A DNA stretch of 37,056 nucleotides, taken from contig JAUVII010000011.1 in NCBI GenBank assembly GCA_030592845.1, positions 1 through 37,056 of the forward strand. The letters are read 5' to 3'. The translations under genes and the position numbers were made by a program. The notes under the pieces are model-generated. The model did no database searches. It was not told the DNA's origin and saw only the letters and a program-made list of their open reading frames with translations. The stretch is from Candidatus Krumholzibacteriia bacterium. GTDB taxonomy: Bacteria; Krumholzibacteriota; Krumholzibacteriia; LZORAL124-64-63. Of this stretch, positions 1 through 7,974 are shown one piece after another (position 1 is the first letter of the stretch; every line of letters begins with the position of its first letter).

Positions 1-2
1 AC

Positions 3-302
3 GAATGGGAATACGCCCCCTGGATGACCCGGTTTCAGAACGAGCTTTATCGCCACTGGATGGCTCCCTACGCCTACAGGATCGGGGTGATCAGCGGTTT
101 GACCGTGATCAAGCTGGTCATTCGCAAGAACGGCCGGGTCCTATCCATGGAAGTCCTGGAAACCGATGGGCACGAATCCCTGCACGACGCTTCCGAGGCG
201 GCCCTGAAAGCATTTGCTCCCTATTGGCCTCTTCCCGATTCTTTTCCGGAAGAGAATCTTGTTATCACCCTTGCCCTGCACTATCCTGCGTTCCGGCGTT
301 GA
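3..302 (+). CDS. Energy transducer TonB family protein, C-terminal part (5' end outside window)
   Basis: The reading frame is open from the first complete codon at the window edge to a TGA at 300-302, so only the last ~99 residues are seen. The pattern I-x-K-L-V-I-R-K-N-G-R-V, then a D-A-S-E-A-A-L-K-A stretch, then P-Y-W-P-L-P, then a final hydrophobic strand ending in L-H-Y-P, is that of a TonB C-terminal domain. This domain sits in the periplasm and passes proton-motive energy to outer-membrane partners. exbB and exbD follow directly, which supports the call. The membrane anchor and proline-rich linker would lie upstream of the window. An internal ATG at 24 is probably not the start, because family-like sequence continues in front of it. 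Confidence 0.8.
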   Translation, partial: EWEYAPWMTRFQNELYRHWMAPYAYRIGVISGLTVIKLVIRKNGRVLSMEVLETDGHESLHDASEAALKAFAPYWPLPDSFPEENLVITLALHYPAFRR

Positions 303-369
303 GATTGACGAAGGGGCCGCGCGGGGAAGGAACACCCCTGCTTAATTCATGATGGAGGTTTGATCCCAG

Positions 370-1020
370 ATGTGGGAAATGATACTGGCCGGGCGCTATA
401 TGATGATTCCCATTACCCTGGCATCGCTGCTGGGGATGGCCGTGTTCATCGAACGGATTTTTGTTCTGAGGCAGGGGCGGATCATCGTGCCCGAGATCGC
501 CGAAGCGGTCATGACGCTGTCCGCCAGCGAAGACCTGTCGGTGGCCTACGCCATCTGTGAACGGAAGCCGGGACCCTTCGCCAATGTGGTGCGGGCCGGT
601 CTTGACCACGCGGACAACGACTGGACGGTCATCCGGGATGTTCTGGAGGAGACCGGACGTCAGGAAGCCACGATCCTGTCCCGCCGCCTGGGAGTTCTGG
701 AAACCGTGGCGGCGGTTTCACCCCTTCTGGGATTGCTGGGCACGGTGCTGGGCATGATCCGGGTTTTTGCCACTATTTCCCTGGCGGGCCTCGGCAATCC
801 GGAAACGCTTTCCAGCGGCATCAGCGAGGCCATGGTCACCACCGCGGCGGGCCTGATCATCGGCATCCCCGCCCTGGTGGCCTACAATTGGTTGAATGGC
901 AGGGCCGACCGTATCATCTTCGACCTGGAGTTCTATTCCTCCAAGGTCCTGGACACGCTGCGCCGACGTCAGCTCAAACAAAAGGGCAAGGCCCAGGATA
1001 CCGGAACGGCGGCGGGCTGA
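370..1020 (+). CDS. exbB: MotA/TolQ/ExbB proton channel family protein
   Basis: 216 residues, starting at an ATG 10 bases after GGAGGT (354-359). One membrane segment lies near residues 10-30. Two more are near 110-135 (with the S-P-L-L-G-L-L-G-T-V-L-G-M pattern typical of ExbB/TolQ) and 148-172 (T-T-A-A-G-L-I-I-G-I-P-A). The cytoplasmic stretch between the first and second segments has the usual length. The protein should form the inner-membrane proton channel with ExbD and energise the TonB protein encoded just upstream. The ATG of exbD shares one base with this stop codon, so the two are translationally coupled. TolQ is an alternative name. The TonB-like neighbour favours ExbB, as no tolA, tolB or pal gene is visible. 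Confidence 0.9.
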   Translation: MWEMILAGRYMMIPITLASLLGMAVFIERIFVLRQGRIIVPEIAEAVMTLSASEDLSVAYAICERKPGPFANVVRAGLDHADNDWTVIRDVLEETGRQEATILSRRLGVLETVAAVSPLLGLLGTVLGMIRVFATISLAGLGNPETLSSGISEAMVTTAAGLIIGIPALVAYNWLNGRADRIIFDLEFYSSKVLDTLRRRQLKQKGKAQDTGTAAG

Positions 1021-1430
1021 TGAATTTCCGTCCCCGAAAAAAGGGCCGCGGGCTGATCATTAACATCACCACGCTCATCGATGTGATGTTTTTGCTGCTT
1101 ATTTTCTTCATGGTCACTTCGACCTTCAAGAATCAGCCGGCGATCAACCTGGTTCTGCCCCGCAGCGCCACGGCCTCCGAGACGGTGGACACGCCGGCCA
1201 TCCTGTTCCTGTCCGCCGAAGGCGTGGTCTACCTGAACGACATGTTGATCGACCTGGAGACCCTGGCCGGACGGTTGGAAAAAATGCACGAGGACACCGG
1301 GGAGGATCGCATGGTTCTCCGGGCGGACGAAAAGTCCGCCCACGGCGACGTTGTGGAACTGATCGACATCATCAAACGGAGCGGTTTTACCCGCGTCAGC
1401 CTGTCGGCCCGGGTGCCGGCGGCGCGCTGA
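1020..1430 (+). CDS. exbD: Biopolymer transporter ExbD/TolR family protein
   Basis: 136 residues from the ATG at 1020, which overlaps the exbB stop (TGATG). The frame stays open upstream to about 888, but that part is a shadow of exbB and lacks family features. A basic N-terminus (F-R-P-R-K-K-G-R-G) leads into one transmembrane helix, with the conserved aspartate in T-L-I-D-V-M-F-L-L at residue 20; this residue carries protons in the family. A periplasmic domain of ~95 residues follows and ends in the usual (V/L)-V-E-L-I-D-I-I-K-R-x-G pattern. It works with ExbB and the upstream TonB. Confidence 0.9.
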   Translation: MNFRPRKKGRGLIINITTLIDVMFLLLIFFMVTSTFKNQPAINLVLPRSATASETVDTPAILFLSAEGVVYLNDMLIDLETLAGRLEKMHEDTGEDRMVLRADEKSAHGDVVELIDIIKRSGFTRVSLSARVPAAR

Positions 1431-1448
1431 CACCAAGGAGAGGCGAAT

Positions 1449-2888
1449 TTGAAGCCCACCACCGTCCAATCTTCAAGGCGCAGCCACCGCGGGGTGGGGC
1501 TGGCTCTCATGTCGGCCCTTGCTGTCCTGCTGATCCTGGCTGCCGGCGGCTGCACCAGCGACCAGCCCAATCTCGTGGGGACCGGCCTGGTGACCGACCA
1601 TGTCGATACGGTCCTGTTTCCCCTGGGGGTTGATGAGGTTCTGAAGTATTCCGCCCTGAAGGTGGAAAACCCGGATATCCTGGTGCACGAGCAGGAACTG
1701 GTCTACCTGGGGGAGCAGAGGGGCACGAAGTCCTCCATCATGGCCAACTTCGACTTCAGTTTTGCCTGGAACACGGTTCCCCGGGACCCGGTTGCTTTCC
1801 CCGACAGTCTGTTCACGGTGGAAAACATAAAGAGCGTCAAGTTCAGCCTGGTCAAGCCAAGGTACTACCAGGCCTTTATCAGGGATCCGGACGGGAATCC
1901 CGATCGCGATGACCCCACGGGCCAGCCCGTCGACCTTTATTATCTGATCAAGCAGCTCGAGGCCCCTTTCGAACCGGCCGACTATACCGGCTGGGGCGGA
2001 AATGTGGTGCCGCCGGTTCTTCCTCCTCTTCTGAACACGGACTTCCAGGATCCCAACCAATCCGACGAGCCGTTTTTGCGCATGCGCGCCGAGGATTTCG
2101 TACGCTGGTTCGAAGCCGCCGAGCCCATCGGTATCATCGTTCAGCTTGATGCCCTTTCGGACGCGGGCCTGGTGGGATTCGGTTCCAGGGACACCAAAAA
2201 AGTCAGCGAGTTCAGCGCCCTGGCGGTGGGGACCGTCCTGGCCCCCAACTTCGTGGTCGAGTTCAACGACTTCGTGGACCAGAACGATTTTTACCTGATG
2301 GAACCCTACGCCGATACCAGCACTTTCGATGAGGTCAGCGTGGTCCCGGCGGACCTGGACGGCGGGTTCGTGTTGCGCACCGGACTGCGATCGTATCCCA
2401 CCCTTTTGTTCGACCTTTCCGGGTTGCCGCCGCACGCCTTCATCAACCGGGCGCTTCTCAGTGTCACCAACGATACGACCGTCAGCTTCGGCCCCCTGAG
2501 TTCGATCGCCGTGTTGGAGTGGGATGAAACCCGTTTCGGCGACCCCTTCGCCACCATTCCGGTCAATGACCTAAGTGACCTGCATGACCGGTACAGTTTT
2601 CATATCACGGGGCAGAACAGCCTGGACCCCGGTTACAACGCGAACATCCAGTTCGATGTGACCCAGGCGATTTTGAGGATCATAAACCAGGTCTATTACG
2701 GCACGCGGGGGCTGATATTGACCGGGGGAGAGGATTTTTTCCCGGAAGGGCGCTCCTCCCCGGTGAATCCTGATTTCTATTACAGGGAGTTCCGGTTCTT
2801 CGGGGCCGCCGCCGCGGATTCCGTCCACAGGCCCCAGCTGAAGATCACCTACAGTGTCGTCGAAGATCTCGAAGAAGGGGGGCAGTAA
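1449..2888 (+). CDS. Large exported lipoprotein of unknown function
   Basis: 479 residues from a TTG at 1449, with AAGGAG (1435-1440) eight bases upstream; an in-frame ATG at 1509 is a weaker alternative. A basic stretch, a hydrophobic core and the lipobox A-A-G-G-C (Cys35) indicate a lipoprotein signal. The mature part is acidic, rich in F-x-F/Y and D-P-D-G patches, and looks beta-rich. Around residues 300-380 there is a block (L-L-F-D-L-S-G-L-P, A-L-L-S-V-T-N-D) resembling the jelly-roll modules that follow 'DNRLRE-like' domains, but the match is loose. I do not recognise the family. The next gene overlaps its stop by one base, so the product likely works with the downstream outer-membrane barrel. 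Confidence 0.75.
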   Translation: MKPTTVQSSRRSHRGVGLALMSALAVLLILAAGGCTSDQPNLVGTGLVTDHVDTVLFPLGVDEVLKYSALKVENPDILVHEQELVYLGEQRGTKSSIMANFDFSFAWNTVPRDPVAFPDSLFTVENIKSVKFSLVKPRYYQAFIRDPDGNPDRDDPTGQPVDLYYLIKQLEAPFEPADYTGWGGNVVPPVLPPLLNTDFQDPNQSDEPFLRMRAEDFVRWFEAAEPIGIIVQLDALSDAGLVGFGSRDTKKVSEFSALAVGTVLAPNFVVEFNDFVDQNDFYLMEPYADTSTFDEVSVVPADLDGGFVLRTGLRSYPTLLFDLSGLPPHAFINRALLSVTNDTTVSFGPLSSIAVLEWDETRFGDPFATIPVNDLSDLHDRYSFHITGQNSLDPGYNANIQFDVTQAILRIINQVYYGTRGLILTGGEDFFPEGRSSPVNPDFYYREFRFFGAAAADSVHRPQLKITYSVVEDLEEGGQ

Positions 2889-4159
2889 TGTCCCTCCTGA
2901 CAGGGAGATCAAAATACCCCGGGACCCGGTGTCCGCTGACCCTGGCCCTGTTACTTGTCCTGGTGGTGATGGCTGCTCTTCCGGCGGCCGCCCAGACACC
3001 TTTCGCGCTGTCGAATATCGGCCAGCGCACGGCCACCGACGATGCCCGGATGGTCGGCCGCGGCGGGTGGGGCATGGCCGTTACCGATTCGCTTAATCCT
3101 GGCTTCAAGAATCTGGCCTCATTGTCTTCCCTGCGGCATCTGGTGCTGAAATTCACGGCCTACGGCGACCGGATGGAATCCAAGGACATTAATGGTGAAA
3201 GGTTCAATACGCGGGTGCTCGCTCCCGATGTGCGGGTGGCCGGCACGGTGATAAAAAACAGATTGGCCTTGTCTGCGGGCCTGGTCGTGCACCGGACCAC
3301 CCAGTACAATACGCTCACCGATACCACCTGGGCCGAGGTGTGGGGTGACTCCATCACCGGCAATGAACAGTTCCACCGGATCGGGAATCGTTTTCGCGTG
3401 CCCATCGGCGCGGCCCTGAAGATTCTGCCGGGGTTGTCGGTCAGTGGTTCGGTCAATATCGAAGCCGGATCGCTCAAGGCCACGGTGACCAACTTTTTCA
3501 CCAACCCATCCGACATCCAAGGCCCGTTCTACCAGACAAACGTCAAGGAAACCTACGACGAATTTCACGGGACATCCCAGACCTGGGGCATTTTGCTGGA
3601 TCCGTTCAAGTGGTTCCAGGTTGGTGCCTCGTGGACTCCCGCCCACAGGCTGGAGGCGGACCGTAAGGTGACGCACTTCGGGGTGAGCGGCCGGGCTGCC
3701 TCGTCCTACACCATGCAAATGCCCGACGAATACATGGCGGGTGTCCAACTGCGTCCGATCGGGAGATGGCGCCTGGGTGCGGATGGCCATTTTCAGCCCT
3801 TCAGCGAGTTTACCGGCCCCGAGGAATGGATGGCCGACATGGAGGACGAATACGGTTTTTCGGCCGGTCTGGAACGCATGAAGGGATATGCGCGGCGGGG
3901 TGGCATGAGCAATCTGCCCATCCGCGTGGGAGTCAGCTACAAGCGCTGGGCCTACGGAGTGGGAGGTCCTGATGACAAGGGGGCCATGATCGAGGAAAAG
4001 ACGATCAGCATCGGGACCGGTTTCCCCTTCCGGCAGAACCTTGGCGAACTTGACGTGGCCGTGTCCTACGGCTTGATCGGGGAACTGGAGAAAAACGACC
4101 TGGAGAGCGAAGTCTGGCGTTTGACCATTTCGGTGACGGGTCTGGAGCGTTGGTGGTAG
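2888..4159 (+). CDS. Outer-membrane beta-barrel protein, PorV/FadL-like
   Basis: 423 residues; the ATG shares one base with the preceding stop (TAATG). A long N-terminal signal peptide ends near A-A-A-Q (residue 36). The early mature region has N-I-G-Q-R-T-A-x-D-D-A-R-M-V-G-R-G-G and a N-P-G-F-K-N-L-A-S-L motif. Such G/N-rich 'all-genes-on, N-P-A' starts are typical of PorV/PorQ/UPF0164 and FadL-like barrels of the FCB group. The rest alternates short hydrophobic strands and polar turns, ending in a strand with a terminal aromatic (E-R-W-W). Substrate is unknown. PorV-type barrels often act as shuttles or scaffolds for surface proteins, and the coupled lipoprotein could be a partner (inference). 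Confidence 0.75.
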   Translation: MSLLTGRSKYPGTRCPLTLALLLVLVVMAALPAAAQTPFALSNIGQRTATDDARMVGRGGWGMAVTDSLNPGFKNLASLSSLRHLVLKFTAYGDRMESKDINGERFNTRVLAPDVRVAGTVIKNRLALSAGLVVHRTTQYNTLTDTTWAEVWGDSITGNEQFHRIGNRFRVPIGAALKILPGLSVSGSVNIEAGSLKATVTNFFTNPSDIQGPFYQTNVKETYDEFHGTSQTWGILLDPFKWFQVGASWTPAHRLEADRKVTHFGVSGRAASSYTMQMPDEYMAGVQLRPIGRWRLGADGHFQPFSEFTGPEEWMADMEDEYGFSAGLERMKGYARRGGMSNLPIRVGVSYKRWAYGVGGPDDKGAMIEEKTISIGTGFPFRQNLGELDVAVSYGLIGELEKNDLESEVWRLTISVTGLERWW

Positions 4160-4210
4160 GATCCATCGCGGCCGGACCGGGTAACAACTCAATTTCAGGG
4201 AGATCGAACC

Positions 4211-4963
4211 ATGCGTCGTGAATATATAGCAGCTGTTTTTGCTCTGATGATGGTCGCCGGGCTGATGTCGGGCTGCAAGGACGGCGTTCCTCAGACGGAT
4301 CTCGATCTGTTCATTGCCCGGACTTCCGAAATTGAAGGCGCGGCGCTGGAGGACACCCTGCGCAAGCTCTCCACGGGGGAGGCTCCCTATAATTCCTACG
4401 CGAATTTCATCCTCGGCAACCGGTTCTACGCAACGGCCAACGACAGTGCCCTCGCCGGTGGGTGGTCCAACCCGGGAGCCCAGTCCCTGTTGGACAGCGC
4501 CGAGGTCTATTTCAATCTGGCCGTGGCCCAGGACAGCACCTTCCTCGAACCCATGGTCAACCTCGGTTCGATCTGGGACGACCGGGCAGAGACCATGGGT
4601 GACCGCCAGCAGTACGACGAGAGGATCGCCCAGGCCAACAAGTTCTATTCCCTGGCGCTCGATATAGATCCGAGCGATGAAAAAGCACGCTGCAATCTGG
4701 GATCCCTTTATCTGCGGCAGCGGCGGACAGCCGAGGCCATGGCGGAATTCAAGAAGGCCCTCGAGTACAATCCCGAAAGTTCGCTGGCGCACTACAACAT
4801 CGCCATCATGTTCGCCGAAGCGAAGATCTACAGGGAAGCTCTCGCGGAATGGGAGCTGGCTTCAAAATACGACCCCGACGGTGACATCGGCGACCGTTCA
4901 CGGGCGAACATCAAGATCGTGAATGATCTGATGAATGCACCCACGCCGCCCATCGGCCATTGA
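4211..4963 (+). CDS. TPR-repeat lipoprotein
   Basis: 250 residues from an ATG eight bases after AGGGAG (4197-4202). The signal ends in a lipobox L-M-S-G-C (Cys22). From about residue 95 to 235 the sequence holds tetratricopeptide-like repeats: A-E-V-Y-F-N-L-A-V-A-Q-D, then A-N-K-F-Y-S-L-A-L-D-I-D-P, A-E-F-K-K-A-L-E-Y-N-P and A-E-W-E-L-A-S-K-Y-D-P, each ending in the D/N-P helix break. Such periplasmic TPR lipoproteins usually scaffold protein complexes. It follows the barrel gene by 51 bases and is coupled to mnmA downstream, so it is probably the last envelope gene of this operon. Specific partners cannot be named. Confidence 0.8.
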   Translation: MRREYIAAVFALMMVAGLMSGCKDGVPQTDLDLFIARTSEIEGAALEDTLRKLSTGEAPYNSYANFILGNRFYATANDSALAGGWSNPGAQSLLDSAEVYFNLAVAQDSTFLEPMVNLGSIWDDRAETMGDRQQYDERIAQANKFYSLALDIDPSDEKARCNLGSLYLRQRRTAEAMAEFKKALEYNPESSLAHYNIAIMFAEAKIYREALAEWELASKYDPDGDIGDRSRANIKIVNDLMNAPTPPIGH

Positions 4964-6135
4964 CCTTTCCGCTGCCGATCCCCGATTTCCTGCGCCGGGT
5001 TCTTCCGCCCGGCACAGGAGTCCTGCTCGGGATCAGCGGCGGGGTGGACAGCGCGGTGACCCTGGCCTTGTTGCGGGCTCTGGAGTGCGATGTCCAGTGC
5101 GTCACCTTCAAGAACTTCTGCTACTCCGATGAAGACGCCTTCACCGACAAGTCATGCTGTTCCCTCGAGGCCATCGACGACGCCCGCCGCCTGGCCCGGA
5201 GTTTTGACGTTCCCCACTGGGTGGGGGATGTCGAACGCACGTTCAGGGAAAACGTCATCGAACCATTCGTGTCGGATTACACTCTGGCTCGCACACCCAA
5301 TCCCTGCCTGGACTGCAACGGGGTGATTCGTTTCCCGGAACTTGTCCGGTTGGCTGACCGGCAGGGCTGTGCGTTCGCGGCCACGGGACACTACGCCCGG
5401 ATATCCGGGGAGGGGTCTGAGGCCCGCCTGCTGCGGGGGCTGGATCCCGACAAGGACCAGTCCTATTTCCTGCATCGCATCGACAGTGTCCTGTTCAGCC
5501 GCCTGGTCTTTCCCCTGGGTTGGTATGTCAAGACCCAGGTGCGCGAGGCCGCCCGGCAACTGGGCATCCGTGTGGCGGAAAAGCGCGACAGCCAGGAGAT
5601 CTGTTTTGTTCCGGACGGGGACCGGACCTTCCTGTTCGATCAGGTTTCCGGCCGGGACAACAAGGCGCTGCTTCCCGGGGATATTGTCGACAGGACGGGC
5701 CGGGTGCTGGGATGCCACAAGGGTTTGATCCACTATACGGTGGGGCAGCGCAAGGGCCTGGGGGTGGCCGCCCCGGATCCCCTGTACGTTCTGGAACTCG
5801 ATCTGGCCGAAAGACGCCTGGTGGTGGGGTCGCGCCAGGAACTGGAAACATTGACCGTGTCGGGGGACGATTTTATAGCAGCCGTTCCGGATTTTCCCAC
5901 CCGGTGGGACAGGAACGATTCTGAGTCCCGCTTTGGGGGGGGTGATGGTGAGGTGGTCATGAGTATCCGCCACCGCCACGCCGGGGCCCGGGTGAATAAA
6001 TGGGTCCGCGAAGGCGACCGGATCCGGGTGGATCTTGCCGAACCCGTGGACGGGGCCGCTCCCGGACAGGGTCTTGTACTGTATGCGGGCGCCATGGTCC
6101 TGGGCGGGGCGAGAATAATCTCCGCCGACCGGTGA
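4960..6135 (+). CDS. mnmA: tRNA-specific 2-thiouridylase MnmA
   Basis: 391 residues. The enzyme thiolates C2 of uridine 34 in Glu, Gln and Lys tRNAs, using ATP and a relayed sulfur. The PP-loop S-G-G-V-D-S is at residues 26-31. The catalytic cysteine lies in T-P-N-P-C-x-x-C-N (Cys116) and the second active cysteine in S-Q-E-I-C-F (Cys215); T-G-H-Y-A-R and G-Q-R-K-G-L are also present. Length is slightly above the E. coli enzyme. The start is a TTG (4960-4962) overlapping the TGA of the TPR gene, with no clear ribosome site, so translation probably relies on coupling. One of its family substrates, tRNA-Gln(UUG), is also encoded in this window. Confidence 0.93.
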   Translation: MTFPLPIPDFLRRVLPPGTGVLLGISGGVDSAVTLALLRALECDVQCVTFKNFCYSDEDAFTDKSCCSLEAIDDARRLARSFDVPHWVGDVERTFRENVIEPFVSDYTLARTPNPCLDCNGVIRFPELVRLADRQGCAFAATGHYARISGEGSEARLLRGLDPDKDQSYFLHRIDSVLFSRLVFPLGWYVKTQVREAARQLGIRVAEKRDSQEICFVPDGDRTFLFDQVSGRDNKALLPGDIVDRTGRVLGCHKGLIHYTVGQRKGLGVAAPDPLYVLELDLAERRLVVGSRQELETLTVSGDDFIAAVPDFPTRWDRNDSESRFGGGDGEVVMSIRHRHAGARVNKWVREGDRIRVDLAEPVDGAAPGQGLVLYAGAMVLGGARIISADR

Positions 6136-6161
6136 AAATGGGAAAAAGGAAATCCGGATTG

Positions 6162-7424
6162 ATGAAAAAAATCATGCGCAGGCTGTTTGTTGTCGGCGGG
6201 ATCATCCTGTTGGTTCTGGTGGCTTTTGTTCTGTTGGTCGAGAAGCTGGTTCCCACCGATACGATCACCGACCGGATCGTAACGGAGGTGGCCCGGGCCA
6301 CCGGGGCCGAGGTCACCCTGGCCGAGGCCCGCATCCAGTGGCGCGGGAATTGGCGGGTGACCCTCGCCGAAGGGTCCATCGCCGGTACGGGCGCCGCCCT
6401 GGCCGCGGCCACGGGATCGGCCAACGACCTGGAATCCTATGCGATTGCCGTTAGTGAATTGAGCGTGGTGGTGGCCCTGTGGCCGTTGCTGCAGAAAAAC
6501 CTGGAGGTCAGGGCGGTCACTCTGTCGGGGCCCGGTCTGGCGGTTCGATGGGACCACGGTGAAGCCTCCGCCGCGGGATTCAAACTCCGTCTGACGGATT
6601 TGCATCTGGGTCTGGACAACCCGTTGACGGCGGCCGCGGAGAAGGGCGCGCCCCCGGGGAAACTGATCCCCGGCGATCTGGCCTTTTCCTTTACCGCCGC
6701 GGCCGATACCCTGGTCCTGCAGAACGCTCCCTACACCCATCTCGAACTGGAGGGAGGGTTCGCGGCAAAGGTGTTGAAAGTGACATCATTGTCGGCGAAT
6801 CGATCGACGGGCCGCGTGACGGGGGATCTTTCGGTCGACTTGACCGCCAATCCCTGGGGACACCTGGTTTTTGCGGCCGAGGTGGAAGAAGTCCCCGCCA
6901 AAGCTTTGCTGGAACCCTGGCTGCCCGATGTCGCCAGCCGGCTCGATTGCGCATTGAACTCCGATCTGACCGGAGAATTCGATCTGCGGGACAACAGGGT
7001 CGTCATGTCGACGTTGATGGTCAGTGGACGTGTAGACGGCGGTCCGGGAATTCTGCACGCTTCGGATTGGCTGAGGGACGCGGGCCCCTACCTGGGCGAC
7101 AGGCAGGACATGATGGATGTAGGCTTCAGGGATCTGGTCCATCAGTTTGAATTCTCCCAGGGTCGCTACCAATTCCGGGAATTGACACTGTCCGGGGGTG
7201 ATACGGAATGGACGGGTGGCGGCTGGCTTGATCTGGAAGGAAACATCGCCCTGGGCATTGGCGTAAAACTCCCGCCGGGTTTCACTCCCGACCTGGGGAA
7301 TTTTTCCTTCCTGGCCGAGGGCCTGCGGGATTCCGCGGGAAGGATCAATCTGCCACTGAAGTTGACCGGACGGGCGGCCCGGCCCACCGTCGGAGTGGAC
7401 TTCGGACGCTTGCGGCGGAAGTAG
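6162..7424 (+). CDS. AsmA-like inner-membrane-anchored envelope protein
   Basis: About 420 residues from the ATG at 6162, which has AAAAAGGA (6143-6150) 11 bases upstream; an in-frame ATG at 6138 is possible but lacks such a site. A short basic stretch is followed by one hydrophobic helix (V-V-G-G-I-I-L-L-V-L-V-A-F-V-L-L) and then a long periplasmic beta-rich part. The opening after the helix (D-T-I-T-D-R-I-V-T-E-V-A-R-A-T-G-A-E-V-T-L) and the end (L-P-L-K-L-T-G-R-A-A-R-P-T-V-G-V-D) match the AsmA/DUF748-type architecture. Such proteins are thought to bridge inner and outer membranes and move phospholipids. Here it is shorter than AsmA or TamB of enterobacteria. It ends the first operon. Confidence 0.7.
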   Translation: MKKIMRRLFVVGGIILLVLVAFVLLVEKLVPTDTITDRIVTEVARATGAEVTLAEARIQWRGNWRVTLAEGSIAGTGAALAAATGSANDLESYAIAVSELSVVVALWPLLQKNLEVRAVTLSGPGLAVRWDHGEASAAGFKLRLTDLHLGLDNPLTAAAEKGAPPGKLIPGDLAFSFTAAADTLVLQNAPYTHLELEGGFAAKVLKVTSLSANRSTGRVTGDLSVDLTANPWGHLVFAAEVEEVPAKALLEPWLPDVASRLDCALNSDLTGEFDLRDNRVVMSTLMVSGRVDGGPGILHASDWLRDAGPYLGDRQDMMDVGFRDLVHQFEFSQGRYQFRELTLSGGDTEWTGGGWLDLEGNIALGIGVKLPPGFTPDLGNFSFLAEGLRDSAGRINLPLKLTGRAARPTVGVDFGRLRRK

Positions 7425-7615
7425 GGATTCGGTACCGTACCAGAATCGGCGATCACCTTGACAAATGGAAACCCAAATAGTACCGTGCCTTTCCGCTGAT
7501 GGATTTGAGGCTTCGCCCCGGGTGGTGGAACGGATGATCCCGCGGGAACTGGCATGATACCAATGGGATCCGAAAGGCCTTGGACCTGAGTTGGTCCAAA
7601 GATGGTCCAGAATCC
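7425..7615 (+). other. Intergenic leader before the first tRNA cluster
   Basis: 191 bases without a gene. Just after the AsmA-like stop is an imperfect hairpin (7426-7447, GATTC/GAATC plus GGT/ACC, one bulged A) without a T-run. A consensus -35 box TTGACA lies at 7458-7463, but the -10 candidate 17 bases on (TACCGT, 7481-7486) is poor. A clean hairpin, TTGGACC (7580-7586) with GGTCCAA (7593-7599) and a 6-base loop, sits 17 bases before tRNA-Ser(UGA). It may be a processing signal in the tRNA precursor. No convincing promoter for the tRNAs was found. Confidence 0.4.
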
Positions 7616-7702
7616 GGAGGGCTAGTCCTAATTGGTAAGGCAGCGGTCTTGAAAACCGCCGGGTGAAAGCCCATGGGGGTTCGAGTCCCCCGCCCTCCGC
7701 CA
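7616..7702 (+). tRNA. tRNA-Ser(UGA)
   Basis: Acceptor GGAGGGC (7616-7622) pairs perfectly with GCCCTCC (7692-7698); discriminator G7699 and encoded CCA 7700-7702. Anticodon stem GCGGT/ACCGC (7643-7647, 7655-7659) encloses TGA at 7650-7652. A long variable arm with GGG/CCC pairing identifies a class II serine tRNA. The T arm is GGGGG-TTCGAGT-CCCCC. It reads UCA and probably UCG/UCU by wobble. Confidence 0.95.
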
Positions 7703-7708
7703 GAATCC

Positions 7709-7796
7709 GGAGAGGTGGCCGAGTGGCTGAAGGCGCACGCCTGCTAAGCGTGTTTGGGGAAACTCAACGAGGGTTCGAATCCCTCCCTCTCCGCCA
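7709..7796 (+). tRNA. tRNA-Ser(GCU)
   Basis: Acceptor GGAGAGG (7709-7715) pairs with CCTCTCC (7786-7792); G discriminator and encoded CCA (7794-7796). Anticodon stem CACGC/GCGTG, anticodon GCT at 7743-7745, long variable arm, T arm GAGGG-TTCGAAT-CCCTC. It reads AGC and AGU. Only six bases separate it from the tRNA upstream, so the two are one transcript. Confidence 0.95.
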
Positions 7797-7802
7797 GAAA
7801 AT

Positions 7803-7811
7803 TGTTATATT
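7803..7811 (+). promoter_or_regulatory. Candidate extended -10 promoter for tRNA-Arg
   Basis: TG-T-TATATT (7803-7811) fits an extended -10 element and sits 41 bases before tRNA-Arg. No -35 box can be placed, since that position falls in the preceding tRNA. The A/T-rich patch stands out in this GC-rich region. It could simply be spacer between co-transcribed tRNAs. Confidence 0.35.
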
Positions 7812-7851
7812 ATGTCAGCGGATCGGCTGATGGTTCGATCATCGAAAAGGT

Positions 7852-7928
7852 GCGCCCATAGCTCAACTGGATAGAGCGTCTGGCTACGGACCAGGAGGCT
7901 GGGGGTTCGAATCCTCCTGGGCGTACCA
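7852..7928 (+). tRNA. tRNA-Arg(ACG)
   Basis: Acceptor GCGCCCA (7852-7858) pairs with TGGGCGT (7918-7924, first pair G-U); discriminator A, encoded CCA 7926-7928. Anticodon stem TCTGG/CCAGG encloses loop CTACGGA with anticodon ACG at 7886-7888. A34 of this tRNA is the usual target of the adenosine deaminase TadA, encoded at 12932-13411, giving inosine and reading of CGU, CGC and CGA. Confidence 0.95.
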
Positions 7929-7935
7929 CTTTTTG

Positions 7936-7964
7936 GCCCCGCGGTTTTCCGCGGGGCTTTTTTT
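7936..7964 (+). terminator. Strong intrinsic terminator after tRNA-Arg
   Basis: GCCCCGCGG (7936-7944), TTTT loop, CCGCGGGGC (7949-7957) form a perfect 9-bp GC stem, followed by seven T (7958-7964). It ends the Ser-Ser-Arg tRNA transcript. The GGAGG of the next gene begins one base after the T-run. Confidence 0.93.
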
Positions 7965-7974
7965 GGAGGCTGGT

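Noticed and set aside
7458-7486. Promoter TTGACA-N17-TACCGT for the first tRNA cluster
   Set aside because: The -35 box is perfect but the -10 box is poor and it lies about 130 bases before the tRNA.
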